Assembly (NCBI GenBank): GCA_903873805.1
Contig: CAIQQB010000046.1
Location: 1 to 57,720 of the forward strand
Direction of reading: 5' to 3'
Source: an uncultured Opitutia bacterium
GTDB lineage: Bacteria; Verrucomicrobiota; Verrucomicrobiia; Opitutales; Opitutaceae
DNA length: 57,720 bases
The position numbers and the translations under genes are program-made. Of the stretch, positions 1 through 8,153 are shown piece after piece. The notes under the pieces are model-generated. The model saw only the letters and a program-made list of their open reading frames with translations. It did no database searches and was not told where the DNA came from. Position 1 is the first letter of the stretch. Every line of letters starts with the position of its first letter.

Positions 1-1
1 C

Positions 2-739
2 ACCCTCAAACAACTGCGTCTGTCCGGCCTCGGCCAGACCCTCGACGTCCGGCTGCAGGAAGCAGCCGCCAATCGGCTCAGCCACCAGGAGTTCCTGGAG
101 CTGATCCTCCAGGATGAACTCAACCTGCGCCACCAACGTCAGCTCGAACGCCGGACCCGGGCGGCCGAGTTCCGCTCCCTGAAGACGCTGGAGGACTTTG
201 ACTGGCGCTTTAACGCCGCGATCTCGCGCAAGGACATTTACGAACTGGCCGCCGGCCACTTCATCCGCAAAGGCACCGACGTGCTGTTCGTCGGGCCGCC
301 AGGCGTCGGCAAAACCCATCTGGCCCAGGCCATCGGTTACGAGGCGGTCAAGCAGGGCTTCCTCGTCAAATACCGCTCCATCTTCGACCTCGTGCATGAC
401 TTCCTCGCCGCCGAAGCCCTCGCCCAGCGCGACCGGGTGCTGCGGACCTACCTCAAGCCGGACCTGCTCATCATCGATGACATGGGGCTCAAGCAGCTGC
501 CCAAGCACTCCGGGGAATATCTGCTGGAGGTCGTCATGCGCCGGTACGAAAACCACTCGACCATCATGACGAGCAACCGGCCCATCGAGGACTGGGGCAA
601 GCTCCTGCAGGATGTGCCGACGGCCTCGGCGATCCTCGACCGCTTCCTGCATCACGCCCTGACCATCGCCATCCAGGGCAAAAGCTACCGCCTCAAGGAC
701 GTCGCCGTGGCCGGGCGCAAGTCCGCCGCCGCCCAGTGA
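2..739 (+). CDS. istB: IstB-like ATP-binding transposition helper, 5' truncated by window
   Basis: This is the AAA+ ATPase that assists the IS21 transposase IstA and regulates target choice. The frame is open from base 2, giving about 245 residues; the family is usually about 250-265, so only a short N-terminal piece is missing. A helical N-terminal domain precedes a Walker A motif GPPGVGKT (around bases 296-319) and a Walker B motif LLIIDDMG (around 467-490), followed by a sensor stretch TSNRP. An ATG at 281 would start just before the P-loop and remove the N-terminal domain, so it is not the real start. No frameshift or internal stop is seen, so the helper looks intact. Confidence 0.93.
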   Translation, partial: TLKQLRLSGLGQTLDVRLQEAAANRLSHQEFLELILQDELNLRHQRQLERRTRAAEFRSLKTLEDFDWRFNAAISRKDIYELAAGHFIRKGTDVLFVGPPGVGKTHLAQAIGYEAVKQGFLVKYRSIFDLVHDFLAAEALAQRDRVLRTYLKPDLLIIDDMGLKQLPKHSGEYLLEVVMRRYENHSTIMTSNRPIEDWGKLLQDVPTASAILDRFLHHALTIAIQGKSYRLKDVAVAGRKSAAAQ

Positions 740-765
740 CCCCGCACGCGGCCGCGACGCCGACC

Positions 766-827
766 GCGGTTTGGTCGCGGCCTGCGGCAAGCTTTTTAGC
801 TCCTGTCCTCGGCCACGACCAAACCGC
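766..827. repeat. stem-loop inside the IS right end
   Basis: Inverted arms of 17 bases (766-782 and 811-827) match at 16 positions around a 28-base loop, between the istB stop and the terminal repeats. It could stop istB transcription or shield the element from outside transcription. No T-run follows it, so it is not called a terminator. Confidence 0.5.
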
Positions 828-947
828 TTGCCCCCTTGGCGAACGTCTGTCGCCGGTGGCCGCCCCGGAGCCCGGCCAAGCGTGGCCGACCGCTTTTCCC
901 ACTTGCACCACACCTAACAAATCCTATCACCCCAACCACCCTCCGAG

Positions 948-993
948 TGGCTGGTTTTGAAGTGGCCAGCGCTGGCCGGTTTTGAGGTGGCCA
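948..993 (+). repeat. paired 21-base terminal repeats of the IS21 element
   Basis: Two direct copies (948-968 and 973-993) share the pattern TGGCYGGTTTTGARGTGGCCA, 19 of 21 bases identical, four bases apart. Multiple short repeats near the ends are typical IstA binding sites in IS21-family elements. The element appears to end six bases after the second copy. Confidence 0.75.
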
Positions 994-999
994 ATGACA

Positions 1000-1629
1000 G
1001 CGGCCGGGGTCACCGATGGATTATCGTGCCCAATGCCGATAAATTGAAACACCGAACGCCTGCGAAGCTGCTTGTCCGCCGATAGCTGTGCCGTGAGGTC
1101 GTTTCACGTCGGGCCGACATCTTCGTATGGTCCGACATGCCGCAGGTAAGCCACGTGCATCGGCTTGATGTTTTTCGTTACGACTTTCATAAATTTTGTC
1201 GCGATGTGGTTGGTGTTGAATGTGGTCAAAGGAACTCCCGGTCGAAAATGCACGCCGGATGGCGCGGCGAGAATGGTGATGGACCCCGATGCGCGGCGAA
1301 ACCCCGAGCGCCGCCTTGAATGCCCGTGTGAACGCCGCATGCGCCTCATAACCCGCGTCCAGCGCCACTGGAATCACCTGCTTCGCGCCCGACCTCAATT
1401 CCACCGCCGCCCGCTCTAACCGCAGCCGCCGGACATGGTCCGCAAGCGTCTCACCCGTCATCGCCGCGAAAATGCGATGAAAATGATAATTCGAAAAACA
1501 GGCCACCGGCGCCAACTCCTCCAAATCCAACGCCTCATCCAGATGCTCCTGGATATACGCCAACACCCGCAAAATGCGCTGGTGATAATCATTCCACGTT
1601 GTCCCATGCTTTGGCTGTGGGCCGCTCAT
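1000..1629 (-). pseudogene. AraC-family regulator with GyrI-like effector domain, disrupted
   Basis: The N-terminal 100 residues, from ATG at 1629, form an AraC-type double helix-turn-helix (FSNYHFHRIF, then the second HTH ending ALGVSP). Near 1290-1300 the frame shifts. The GyrI-like ligand-binding domain continues in another frame (PSGVHFRPGV, HVAYLRHVGPYEDVGPT), then meets a TGA where the family normally has Trp. After that TGA the same frame resumes family-like sequence (QFIGIGHDNP, VTPA) until it is cut at base 1000 by the IS21 end. There are thus three separate lesions: a frameshift, a nonsense codon and an insertion. A later Met-less start is not plausible. The original gene was probably a one-component drug-responsive activator of about 290 residues. 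Confidence 0.85.
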
Positions 1630-2058
1630 GTGCGCTAGACTAGCAGAACCCGGCACGGGCCGCTTGACTAATTTTGCGGTGTTTAACGCTGATGTCATAT
1701 GTCACTGATTTCGGACTGCCTTCGAGGCTTGGAGCAGTCCGGTGCCCCTGACCCAGGCCGGCGGTCGGTCTGGCTTGATGACACGAAGCCACCGGGGTGA
1801 AACAGTGTAAACCCGTCCTTGAATTGTCACTGGGAGGACAAATGCTGCCAGCGGAACGGCACCCGCCCGCAAAAGGTCAAAACCGATTGAGATGAGTCCG
1901 GCGGCACGGCACGAATCACGCCGCTGCGGGATTTCCGCGCTGCCGTCCCGGATGCCGACACGCTCAGACGAAGCGCAGGGATGGGTTGCAATCCAAGCGC
2001 TTTGTACCGGCGGCGTGGATGAGAATCATGGGCGGGCAGTCGGCGGACCGGCGCTCGC
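1630..2058. other. intergenic stretch with no gene seen
   Basis: These 429 bases separate the broken regulator from the next minus-strand gene. Short open frames exist on both strands, but none has convincing composition, a homologue I recognise, or a start signal. No tRNA-like fold, terminator or repeat was found. Confidence 0.5.
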
Positions 2059-2520
2059 TCAGGATACGGGATCCGCCTTCAGCTTGTCGTAGGCGGCTTG
2101 CACGCGCTGCCATGATTCGGTGACTTTTTGCTTTGTTTCAGCCCAGCTGTCGGCGGTGCATGCACGCAGGTTGGCGATGGCAAATTTTAACTCGGTGGAC
2201 GCATCGCTGAACTCCTTGCCCTCACGAATCCGGTCCTTGGTCGGGGTGTCCGGCTGGTCGGCAAGCTTGTCGTTCAACGTGCGGAAGGCGGCCTCAAGTT
2301 TTGCCGCCATGCGGTCGAGACTGGCGGCGAATTCATCGCGTTTCTCGTAGGAGCAATCCTTGACGCCGGCCCAAGTGTCCCCGATGCCGACCGTGACGTC
2401 GCCGGTGGCTTTCGTCGTCAGAGCGGTGGACGGTGTGATATCGGGTGCGACCCCGGCGCCCATCAGGAAATGAGCGGGACTCAGGATCGCGAGAAGCAGG
2501 AGAGAACGGGTGATGTTCAT
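2059..2520 (-). CDS. small exported helical protein
   Basis: The product is 153 residues. Starting at ATG 2520 gives a classical signal peptide: Arg near the N-terminus, a leucine-rich core (SLLLLAIL) and a small-residue cleavage region (FLMGAG). A longer open frame upstream to 2802 would bury this signal, so it is rejected. The mature part is mostly charged helix with a Cys at GVKDCSYEKR and another at LRACTADSW, so one disulfide is possible. The C-terminal half resembles helical-bundle periplasmic proteins in composition, but no family can be named. It lies 227 bases downstream of another minus-strand small-protein gene and may share its expression. Confidence 0.7.
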   Translation of the reverse strand: MNITRSLLLLAILSPAHFLMGAGVAPDITPSTALTTKATGDVTVGIGDTWAGVKDCSYEKRDEFAASLDRMAAKLEAAFRTLNDKLADQPDTPTKDRIREGKEFSDASTELKFAIANLRACTADSWAETKQKVTESWQRVQAAYDKLKADPVS

Positions 2521-2747
2521 GTTCAGGTTGGAATGAAAGGACCCTGGCGAGCTGCCTAAACCGGCCTTCGTCCAGTCAATCAAGGAGGGTACGACCGACG
2601 TCCAATCTTTGCCATGGGGTCTAATCCGGCGGACAACTCGGCGTTGAAGCCGCCAGCTCCGATTCCGCTGGGAGACCAGGAAGCAGGCATGAAAACGCCG
2701 CGGGTGACCATTCACACCGCGGCGGTTGAAGGATAAGACTGACGAAA

Positions 2748-3128
2748 TTAGAGAGCGGCCGGGTGACATTCTTTGGCCGCGGCGGGACCACCCGAAGCAC
2801 AATGCTCCGACATCGCTTTCAGCGTCGCCTGCTGGACGGGTGTGAGAATGGCCAGGATCTGGTCATGCGTCGCCTTGTGCGCCTGATGGGCGGCGGCACA
2901 GTGCTCAGCCTGCTGCTTGGTCAGGTTGGCAATCTTGGCCGTTTGGTCGCTGGAGAGGTGCAGGGCCGACGTGAGCTGGAGGGCCTCTTCCAGGCGATGG
3001 ATGGCACAGAACTCATGGTCGGGGCCGTCGAGGTGCGGGGGCGGAGCGGATGGCTGGGATTGGGGCAGGGAGCCGGTGTTGGCTTTCTGCGATTGGACGG
3101 GGGACGTGGGTTTTTGTGTAGTTGTCAT
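2748..3128 (-). CDS. LTxxQ-like (Spy/CpxP-type) small helical protein
   Basis: From ATG 3128 the product is 126 residues. After a Gln/Pro/Ser-rich N-terminus comes a helical segment with LHLSSDQTAKI, AEHCAAAHQAHKATHDQIL and then LTPVQQATLKAM. This has the spacing of the two LTxxQ motifs of Spy/CpxP periplasmic chaperones or metal sensors. No clear signal peptide is seen from this start, unlike typical Spy proteins. The C-terminus is His/Cys-bearing (EHCASGG, KECHPAAL), which could bind metal. Function is inferred only from the motif, and a cytoplasmic helical protein is the main alternative. Confidence 0.6.
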   Translation of the reverse strand: MTTTQKPTSPVQSQKANTGSLPQSQPSAPPPHLDGPDHEFCAIHRLEEALQLTSALHLSSDQTAKIANLTKQQAEHCAAAHQAHKATHDQILAILTPVQQATLKAMSEHCASGGPAAAKECHPAAL

Positions 3129-3399
3129 GCGCGCCGAGTCTACCTCCTGGTGCGTGCTGCTGCGATGGGGTGTTATCCGTCTTTGGGTGGAAGCAGCATT
3201 CGGCCTCCAGCAGCCACTCCGCACGCTCAGGCAAAACACCCCGGCGGCGGTGCAGCGGATCGACGGGAAATCCTCGTTTGCCGGGTAAGACCCCATATTT
3301 CCCAGCCACGTTTTGGATTACTGTCACCCGCTCAGAATCCATGAGGACGCTCCCCCCTCGGACCGTCCGCCAGCCAATCAATCAAACCACGGGTGCCTT

Positions 3400-4095
3400 A
3401 TGCTGCTTAATCTCAAAAATCTCTGCGGCCACAAACTCTCCGCAACGGATGGCGAAATAGGCCATGTAAAAGACTTCTATTTTGACGACAGCACTTGGGC
3501 TGTGCGCTACTTGGTCGTGGATACCGGGACCTGGATGACAGGACGGCAGGTGCTCCTCTCCCCGTATGCTTTCGGCCGCTTCGAAATCGGGGCCGCGAGT
3601 CTGCCCGTCTGCCTAACCAAGAAGCAGATCGAAAACAGCCCATCGATCGACACGCACCGGCCGGTTTCCCGCCAATACGAGGTAAACTATTACCGCTACT
3701 ATGGCTGGCCGACCTATTGGGAAGGGGATCGGGTCTGGGGGGCATCGGAATACCCCGGCATGATGCCGGCGACGCCCCCCGAAAGCATGGGTGTTTACGA
3801 GTATGACCAGTGGGACGATATCCACCTGCGCAGCACGAAGGCAGTGCATGGTTACGCGATCGAGGCGAGCGACGGCGCGATTGGTGCCGTAAGCAGTTTC
3901 GTCGTGGACGACAAGAGCTGGACCGTCCGCGACGTCGTCGTCGAGTCCGGCCACTGGTATTCAGGCAAGGAAGTCCTCATCCCCTCGTGCAAGGTCAAGC
4001 GCGTCAGCTACGCGGAATCGAAGGTGTATGTGAACCTCAGCATGGCTGACATCAAACAGACTGCGGCAAACGAGGTCGCCCGACCCGCCGCCTGA
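3400..4095 (+). CDS. PRC-barrel domain protein (two PRC units)
   Basis: The product is 231 residues from ATG 3400, right where homology to PRC barrels begins (LKNLCGHKLSATDGEIG). Two PRC-barrel-like units are visible. The first covers roughly residues 3-75 (VRYLVVDTGTW, RQVLLSP); the second covers roughly 150-215 (VHGYAIEASDG, VRDVVVESGHWYSGKEVLIP). They are joined by a Tyr/Trp-rich linker. Proteins of this layout occur widely in soil and aquatic bacteria next to stress or envelope genes, and their biochemical role is not settled. It is transcribed away from the LTxxQ-like gene and begins a run of three plus-strand genes with short gaps. No signal peptide or membrane segment is present. Confidence 0.88.
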   Translation: MLLNLKNLCGHKLSATDGEIGHVKDFYFDDSTWAVRYLVVDTGTWMTGRQVLLSPYAFGRFEIGAASLPVCLTKKQIENSPSIDTHRPVSRQYEVNYYRYYGWPTYWEGDRVWGASEYPGMMPATPPESMGVYEYDQWDDIHLRSTKAVHGYAIEASDGAIGAVSSFVVDDKSWTVRDVVVESGHWYSGKEVLIPSCKVKRVSYAESKVYVNLSMADIKQTAANEVARPAA

Positions 4096-4142
4096 GCCGT
4101 CCCGGTCAATGTCAGCTGAACAACCGACAGTGAATCCCAGCC

Positions 4143-4388
4143 ATGAGTAACGAGCCCAAGATTGAAATCCGCAACAAGCAGGGCTTCTTCGGCGCAGCCA
4201 TCAAGAACGACGATGGAAGTCCCGTGCAGGAAGTGGTCGAAGGCGGGAAACCCGTTCAGGAGATCCGCAACAAGGAAGCGATTGGTGGCACCGTGAGGAA
4301 TGCGGATGGAACGCCGGTCAAAGTGGTCCTTACGGTGCCTCGAGCATCACTGGGAAACGCTCCTTCGCCCGTCTTGCACAAACCCTAA
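4143..4388 (+). CDS. small protein with an internal duplication
   Basis: The product is 81 residues with no family I recognise. It contains two tandem copies of a unit that begins IRNK, passes through a Gly-bearing turn, and ends N(D/A)DG(S/T)PV. The copies start near residues 9 and 41 and are separated by EVVEGGKPVQE. The unit looks like a short beta-hairpin repeat. The gene sits 47 bases after the PRC-barrel gene and two bases before the next gene, so co-transcription is likely. There is no signal peptide, no Cys and no membrane segment. Confidence 0.6.
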   Translation: MSNEPKIEIRNKQGFFGAAIKNDDGSPVQEVVEGGKPVQEIRNKEAIGGTVRNADGTPVKVVLTVPRASLGNAPSPVLHKP

Positions 4389-4390
4389 CC

Positions 4391-4894
4391 ATGAAAACCA
4401 TCCGCCTTCGTCCTGCCCTCGTCGCGACCCTGCTGGCCGGTTTGGTTCCCATCACCTTGGCCCAGCTCGCCGTCAATCCGGCCACACCACCCGCCAACCC
4501 GGTCACGCCGGTCGTTCCACCTGCGGCCATTCCGCCACCAGCCCAGCTGCCACCAAATCCGGACCCGCTGCACCCCGCCGCACCTTGGCCGCCGGGCCCC
4601 GCCATCCGCTCACCCGGACCTCAGCCGGCGCCACCCGAGCCCGCAGCTCCGCCGACCGGACCCTCGAAGCAGACGCCGCCCGCCCAGCCATCCCCGCCTA
4701 TGGTGCCATCCGTACACTTGCAGGATTCCACCAGTCAATCGCCCGAGCCTGCGCCGCTGCCGCCCGGCCCCAATCCCGTCCCACCGTTACCGGCACCGTT
4801 GCCCCCGGAATCCACGCCAATGTCGCCGCCGCAATTGACGCCGCCGACAAATTTGATGCCCCCCGGTCCGGAGAACGAACGCGGCCGGGTGTGA
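4391..4894 (+). CDS. proline-rich secreted protein
   Basis: The product is 167 residues. A signal peptide is clear: KTIRLRP, then a hydrophobic core ALVATLLAGLVPI, and a likely cleavage after LAQ-type residues near position 25. The rest is almost entirely Pro, Ala, Ser and Gly with few charges (PPANPVTPVVPPAAIPPP style). It therefore has no folded domain and probably acts as an extended envelope or surface linker. It starts two bases after the preceding small gene. High GC can create such frames by chance, but the signal peptide and position support it as real. Confidence 0.6.
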   Translation: MKTIRLRPALVATLLAGLVPITLAQLAVNPATPPANPVTPVVPPAAIPPPAQLPPNPDPLHPAAPWPPGPAIRSPGPQPAPPEPAAPPTGPSKQTPPAQPSPPMVPSVHLQDSTSQSPEPAPLPPGPNPVPPLPAPLPPESTPMSPPQLTPPTNLMPPGPENERGRV

Positions 4895-5308
4895 GTGCTG
4901 CTTTCCTGATTCCGCCTGCCCGGAGTGCTTGAACTGCTCCGCCGACGCATCAGGCAATCGTTGCAGGACTCAATTACAATCTGGACCTCGGTCGCTTGCC
5001 TCCTCACCGGCGCGGGTTATTTACTGCCGTCGGAAATGCTTCTCTGGCCGATTTCGCCCAGCCCGGCCGGTGCAACCAACCGGCCCATCCCAACTTCCCC
5101 ACAACTGTTCCCGACCACTGGTGACGAGCCGGTCGCAGGAGTTCAGTCCCGGCTGGAACTCGCTCCGTTATAGCCACCCACAAAGCCGGGAAATTCGGCC
5201 GGGAGTACTGTCCATTTTTTGTCCGCCGCAACTCGACAAATAATGCGCAGCAATGCCGCTTTACGGATTTCGCGGACGGGCGCATTCTGACGGGCGAATC
5301 CTCCGGCC
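4895..5308. other. intergenic stretch with no gene seen
   Basis: These 414 bases lie between the proline-rich gene and the molybdoenzyme operon. An 82-residue open frame (4925-5173) exists but lacks recognisable sequence features and overlaps other random frames. No strong hairpin or repeat was identified. The promoter of the downstream operon probably lies here, but no convincing -35/-10 pair was picked out. Confidence 0.45.
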
Positions 5309-6001
5309 ATGAAACGTTCCTCCTCTTCGGGCCAGTCGTCAGTGCCGCCGCCAATCCTGTCTGCCGGCGTCTCGCGGCGTGATTTTCTCCGCGGCCTCGG
5401 CACCACCGCCGTCTCCGCCGCCGCCCTCGGCTCGCAAAGCCTGGCCGCCGGGCTGGCCCAGGCCAACGCCGAGGAGGTCCGCGGCCCCGCCGCCGGCCCC
5501 GTCACCCTGTCCATCAACGGTGAACGCCGCACGTTCAACCTGGAGCCGCGCGTGACGCTGCTCGAGGCGCTACGACTCAATGCCGGACTCACCGGCAGCA
5601 AGGAGGCCTGCGACCGCGCCACCTGCGGCGCCTGCACCGTGCTGCTCGACGGGGATCCCGTTTACGCCTGCACCGTGCTGGCGATCGAGGCGCAGGGCGC
5701 CGAAATTGAAACCGTGGAAGGCCTCACCAAGAGCGGCGGGCTCACCCGGCTGCAGCAGGCTTTCGTGGACAAGGACGGCCTGCAGTGCGGCTTTTGCACC
5801 CCGGGCTTTGTCATGACCCTCACGGCGCTGTTGCGCAAAAACGCGCACCCCACCGAGGCCGAAATTCGCCGGGCCTGCGCCGGCAATCTCTGCCGCTGCG
5901 GTTCCCAACCGCGGATCATCGCCGCCGCCCTCGAGGCCGGGGGCACCCCGACGGCCGCCAAGGCCAATACCGTCCGCTTTCACGACCATGCCCTGGCCTA
6001 A
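5309..6001 (+). CDS. Tat-exported [2Fe-2S] subunit of aldehyde oxidoreductase (PaoA-like)
   Basis: This is the iron-sulfur subunit of a xanthine oxidase family enzyme, 230 residues. A twin-arginine signal (SRRDFLRGLG, residues about 22-31) marks Tat export of the folded complex to the periplasm. A plant-type ferredoxin domain follows, with cluster ligands in CDRATCGACTVL. A second helical domain carries CGFCTPGF and CRCG. Its stop overlaps the next start by 14 bases, showing tight coupling. Layout and Tat signal match E. coli PaoA (YagT). The substrate is inferred to be aldehydes; isoquinoline- or xanthine-type substrates are possible. Confidence 0.92.
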   Translation: MKRSSSSGQSSVPPPILSAGVSRRDFLRGLGTTAVSAAALGSQSLAAGLAQANAEEVRGPAAGPVTLSINGERRTFNLEPRVTLLEALRLNAGLTGSKEACDRATCGACTVLLDGDPVYACTVLAIEAQGAEIETVEGLTKSGGLTRLQQAFVDKDGLQCGFCTPGFVMTLTALLRKNAHPTEAEIRRACAGNLCRCGSQPRIIAAALEAGGTPTAAKANTVRFHDHALA

Positions 6002-8153
6002 GGAAACGAAATACCTCGGGAAATCGACGCCGCGGGCCGAAGGCCCGGCCAAGGTTTCCGGTCGCGCCAAGTTCACCACCGACGTCGCGCCGGCCGGCGT
6101 GCTTTTCGGCGCCATTCTCCGCTCGACGTGGGCCGCCGCGCGCATCAAGTCGATCGACCTCACCGCCGCCCAAGCCGCCCCCGGCATCAAGGCCGCGCTG
6201 CTGGTGCACAACGGCGAATACCTCACCCGCTATTACGGCGACGAGCTCGCCGCTCTCGCCGGCACCAGCCGGCAGGCCGTGCTCGATGCGCTCCGCCTGA
6301 TCAAGGTCGACGCCGAGCCCCTGCCCTTCGTCGTCAAGGAGCTCGACGCCATCAAGCCCGACGCCGCCCAGGTCTTCGCCGGCCGGCCCAACCAGGGCAA
6401 CAACCCGGCGCGCGACTCCGGCCGTCCGGACGACGCATTCGCCGCCGCCGCCGCGGTCGTCGAGGGCAGCTTCGCAACCCAGATCGAGCTCCACCAATCC
6501 ATGGAACCGCATGCCTATGCGGTTTCCTTCGAGGGCGACGAAATGACCGCCTGGGCCTCGACGCAGGGGGTGTTCGCCGTCCGCGACGGCTATGCGCGCA
6601 ACCTGGGCCTGCCGCAGAACAAGGTGCGTGTCATCTGCGAGCACATGGGCGGCGGCTTCGGGGCCAAGTCTTCCCTCAGCATCGAAGGCGAGCTCTGTGC
6701 CAAACTCGCCCAGGCGGCGGGCGCGCCGGTCAAGCTCGTGCTCACCCGCTTCGAGGAGTCGCTCGCCACCGGCAACCGGCCGTCGTCATTCCAGAAGCTG
6801 AAGCTCGCCGCCGACAAGGACGGCAAGCTCACGGCCTTTCAAATGGACGGGTTCGGCACCCCTGGCTATATGGCCAGCGCCCCGAACGGCGGCGGCAGCA
6901 ACGGCGTCGCTCTGCCGATGCCCTACCTTTACCGGGTCCCAAATTCACGGGTCAAACAGTCGGCCGTTGCCATCAACGCCGGCGTCGCCTGCGCCATGCG
7001 CGCCCCCGCCCATCCTCCCGCCGCCTATGGCATGGAGGGCATTCTCGACGATCTGGCGGTCAAGCTCGCTCTCGACCCCGTCGCCATCCGGCTGCTCAAC
7101 GATCCCTCGGAGGTCCGACGCCACGAACTCGAGGTGGGGGCAGAAAAGTTCGGCTGGAAGGCCAAATACCAAAAACCCGGCTCGTCCCCCGGCCCGGTCA
7201 AGGTCGGCATCGGCTGCGCCAGCGCCGCCTGGATGAGCGGCGGCCGCGGCACCCAGGCCGAAGCGCAAATTTCCTCCGACGGCACCGTCGAGATCCGCGT
7301 TGGCACCCAGGACCTCGGCACGGGCTCGCGCACCGTGGTGCAGGTCGTGGCCGCGGAGATGCTGGGCATCGATCCGGCCCTTGTCACCGCCCGCGTCGGC
7401 GACACCCGGTATCCGCCGTCTGGCGGCAGCGGGGGCAGCGCCACCACCGCCTCCGTATCCCCGGCGATCTTTGATCTCTGTGAAAAGGCGGTTGAGGAGC
7501 TGAAAAAAACCAGCGGTCTCGACGACCCGCGCGGGGCCAACTGGAAGGCGGCCTGCGCCAAGATCGGCGCAACCCCGCTCGCCGTCACCGGCCGGTGGCG
7601 CGATGGCCTGTCCACCGGCGGCGCCGGCGGCGTGCAGTTTGCCGAGGTCGAGGTCGACACTGAAACCGGCTTTGTAAAGCTCCGGAAAATCCTGGCCGTG
7701 CACGACTGCGGCACGGTGGTGAACCGGCTCACCTGCGAAAGCCAGATCAACGGCGGGGTGATCATGGGCATCGGCTACGCGCTCTATGAACAGCGCGTGA
7801 TGGACCGGCGCAGCGGGGTGCTGCTCAACCCCAATTTCGAGACCTACAAGCTACCCGGCATCGGGGACATTCCCGCGATCGAGCTCCTGCTGCTCGACAT
7901 GCCCGAGCGCGGCGTCATCGGCATCGGCGAGCCCTGCACGGTCCCGACTGCCGCCGCCATCGCCAACGCCGTCGCCAACGCCCTCGGTGTCCGCGTGCCC
8001 AGCCTGCCAATCACGCCGGACAAGGTGCTGGCGGCGCTCGGCCAGGTCCCGGATAACGGCGACCGCGCGGCACAAGTCCGGGACCTCGAGGGCGCCTTCG
8101 CCCGTGTGGCCGGCGCCGAGCGCCCCATCCTTTTAACGGAGACACCCGCATGA
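5988..8153 (+). CDS. molybdopterin-binding catalytic subunit of aldehyde oxidoreductase (PaoC-like)
   Basis: This is the large molybdenum cofactor subunit, 721 residues, typical for the PaoC/YagR group and shorter than many xanthine dehydrogenase large chains. The N-terminal hammerhead domain is visible (GPAKVSGRAKFTTDV). It is followed by Moco-binding segments including GGGFGAKSS (around 6651-6677) and GGSGGSATT. The C-terminal GIGEP (near 7921-7935) holds the glutamate expected as catalytic base. It has no signal of its own and would be exported together with the Tat-bearing small subunit. It overlaps both neighbours, so the three subunits form one operon. No XdhC or PaoD-type maturation factor is next to it. 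Confidence 0.93.
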   Translation: MPWPKETKYLGKSTPRAEGPAKVSGRAKFTTDVAPAGVLFGAILRSTWAAARIKSIDLTAAQAAPGIKAALLVHNGEYLTRYYGDELAALAGTSRQAVLDALRLIKVDAEPLPFVVKELDAIKPDAAQVFAGRPNQGNNPARDSGRPDDAFAAAAAVVEGSFATQIELHQSMEPHAYAVSFEGDEMTAWASTQGVFAVRDGYARNLGLPQNKVRVICEHMGGGFGAKSSLSIEGELCAKLAQAAGAPVKLVLTRFEESLATGNRPSSFQKLKLAADKDGKLTAFQMDGFGTPGYMASAPNGGGSNGVALPMPYLYRVPNSRVKQSAVAINAGVACAMRAPAHPPAAYGMEGILDDLAVKLALDPVAIRLLNDPSEVRRHELEVGAEKFGWKAKYQKPGSSPGPVKVGIGCASAAWMSGGRGTQAEAQISSDGTVEIRVGTQDLGTGSRTVVQVVAAEMLGIDPALVTARVGDTRYPPSGGSGGSATTASVSPAIFDLCEKAVEELKKTSGLDDPRGANWKAACAKIGATPLAVTGRWRDGLSTGGAGGVQFAEVEVDTETGFVKLRKILAVHDCGTVVNRLTCESQINGGVIMGIGYALYEQRVMDRRSGVLLNPNFETYKLPGIGDIPAIELLLLDMPERGVIGIGEPCTVPTAAAIANAVANALGVRVPSLPITPDKVLAALGQVPDNGDRAAQVRDLEGAFARVAGAERPILLTETPA

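Larger units (their letters stand above)
1..999 (+). mobile_element. IS21-family insertion sequence, right part
   Basis: The visible part holds the istB gene and the right end; istA and the left end lie outside the window. The proposed outer boundary is position 999. The last bases there read CCAATGACA, so the end begins TGTCATTGG when read inward, which fits the TG...CA ends of IS21-type elements. Just inside lie two near-identical 21-base direct repeats. Beyond 999 the sequence resumes as a recognisable AraC/GyrI reading frame on the minus strand, which supports the junction. The exact target duplication cannot be seen because the left end is missing. Confidence 0.85.

Noticed and set aside
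736..960. 74-codon open frame after istB
   Set aside because: It lies within the IS end region over the stem-loop and near terminal repeats and shows no protein-like pattern.
4925..5173. 82-codon open frame in the gap before the molybdoenzyme operon
   Set aside because: No signal peptide, no homology I recognise, and other frames in the same place are equally open.
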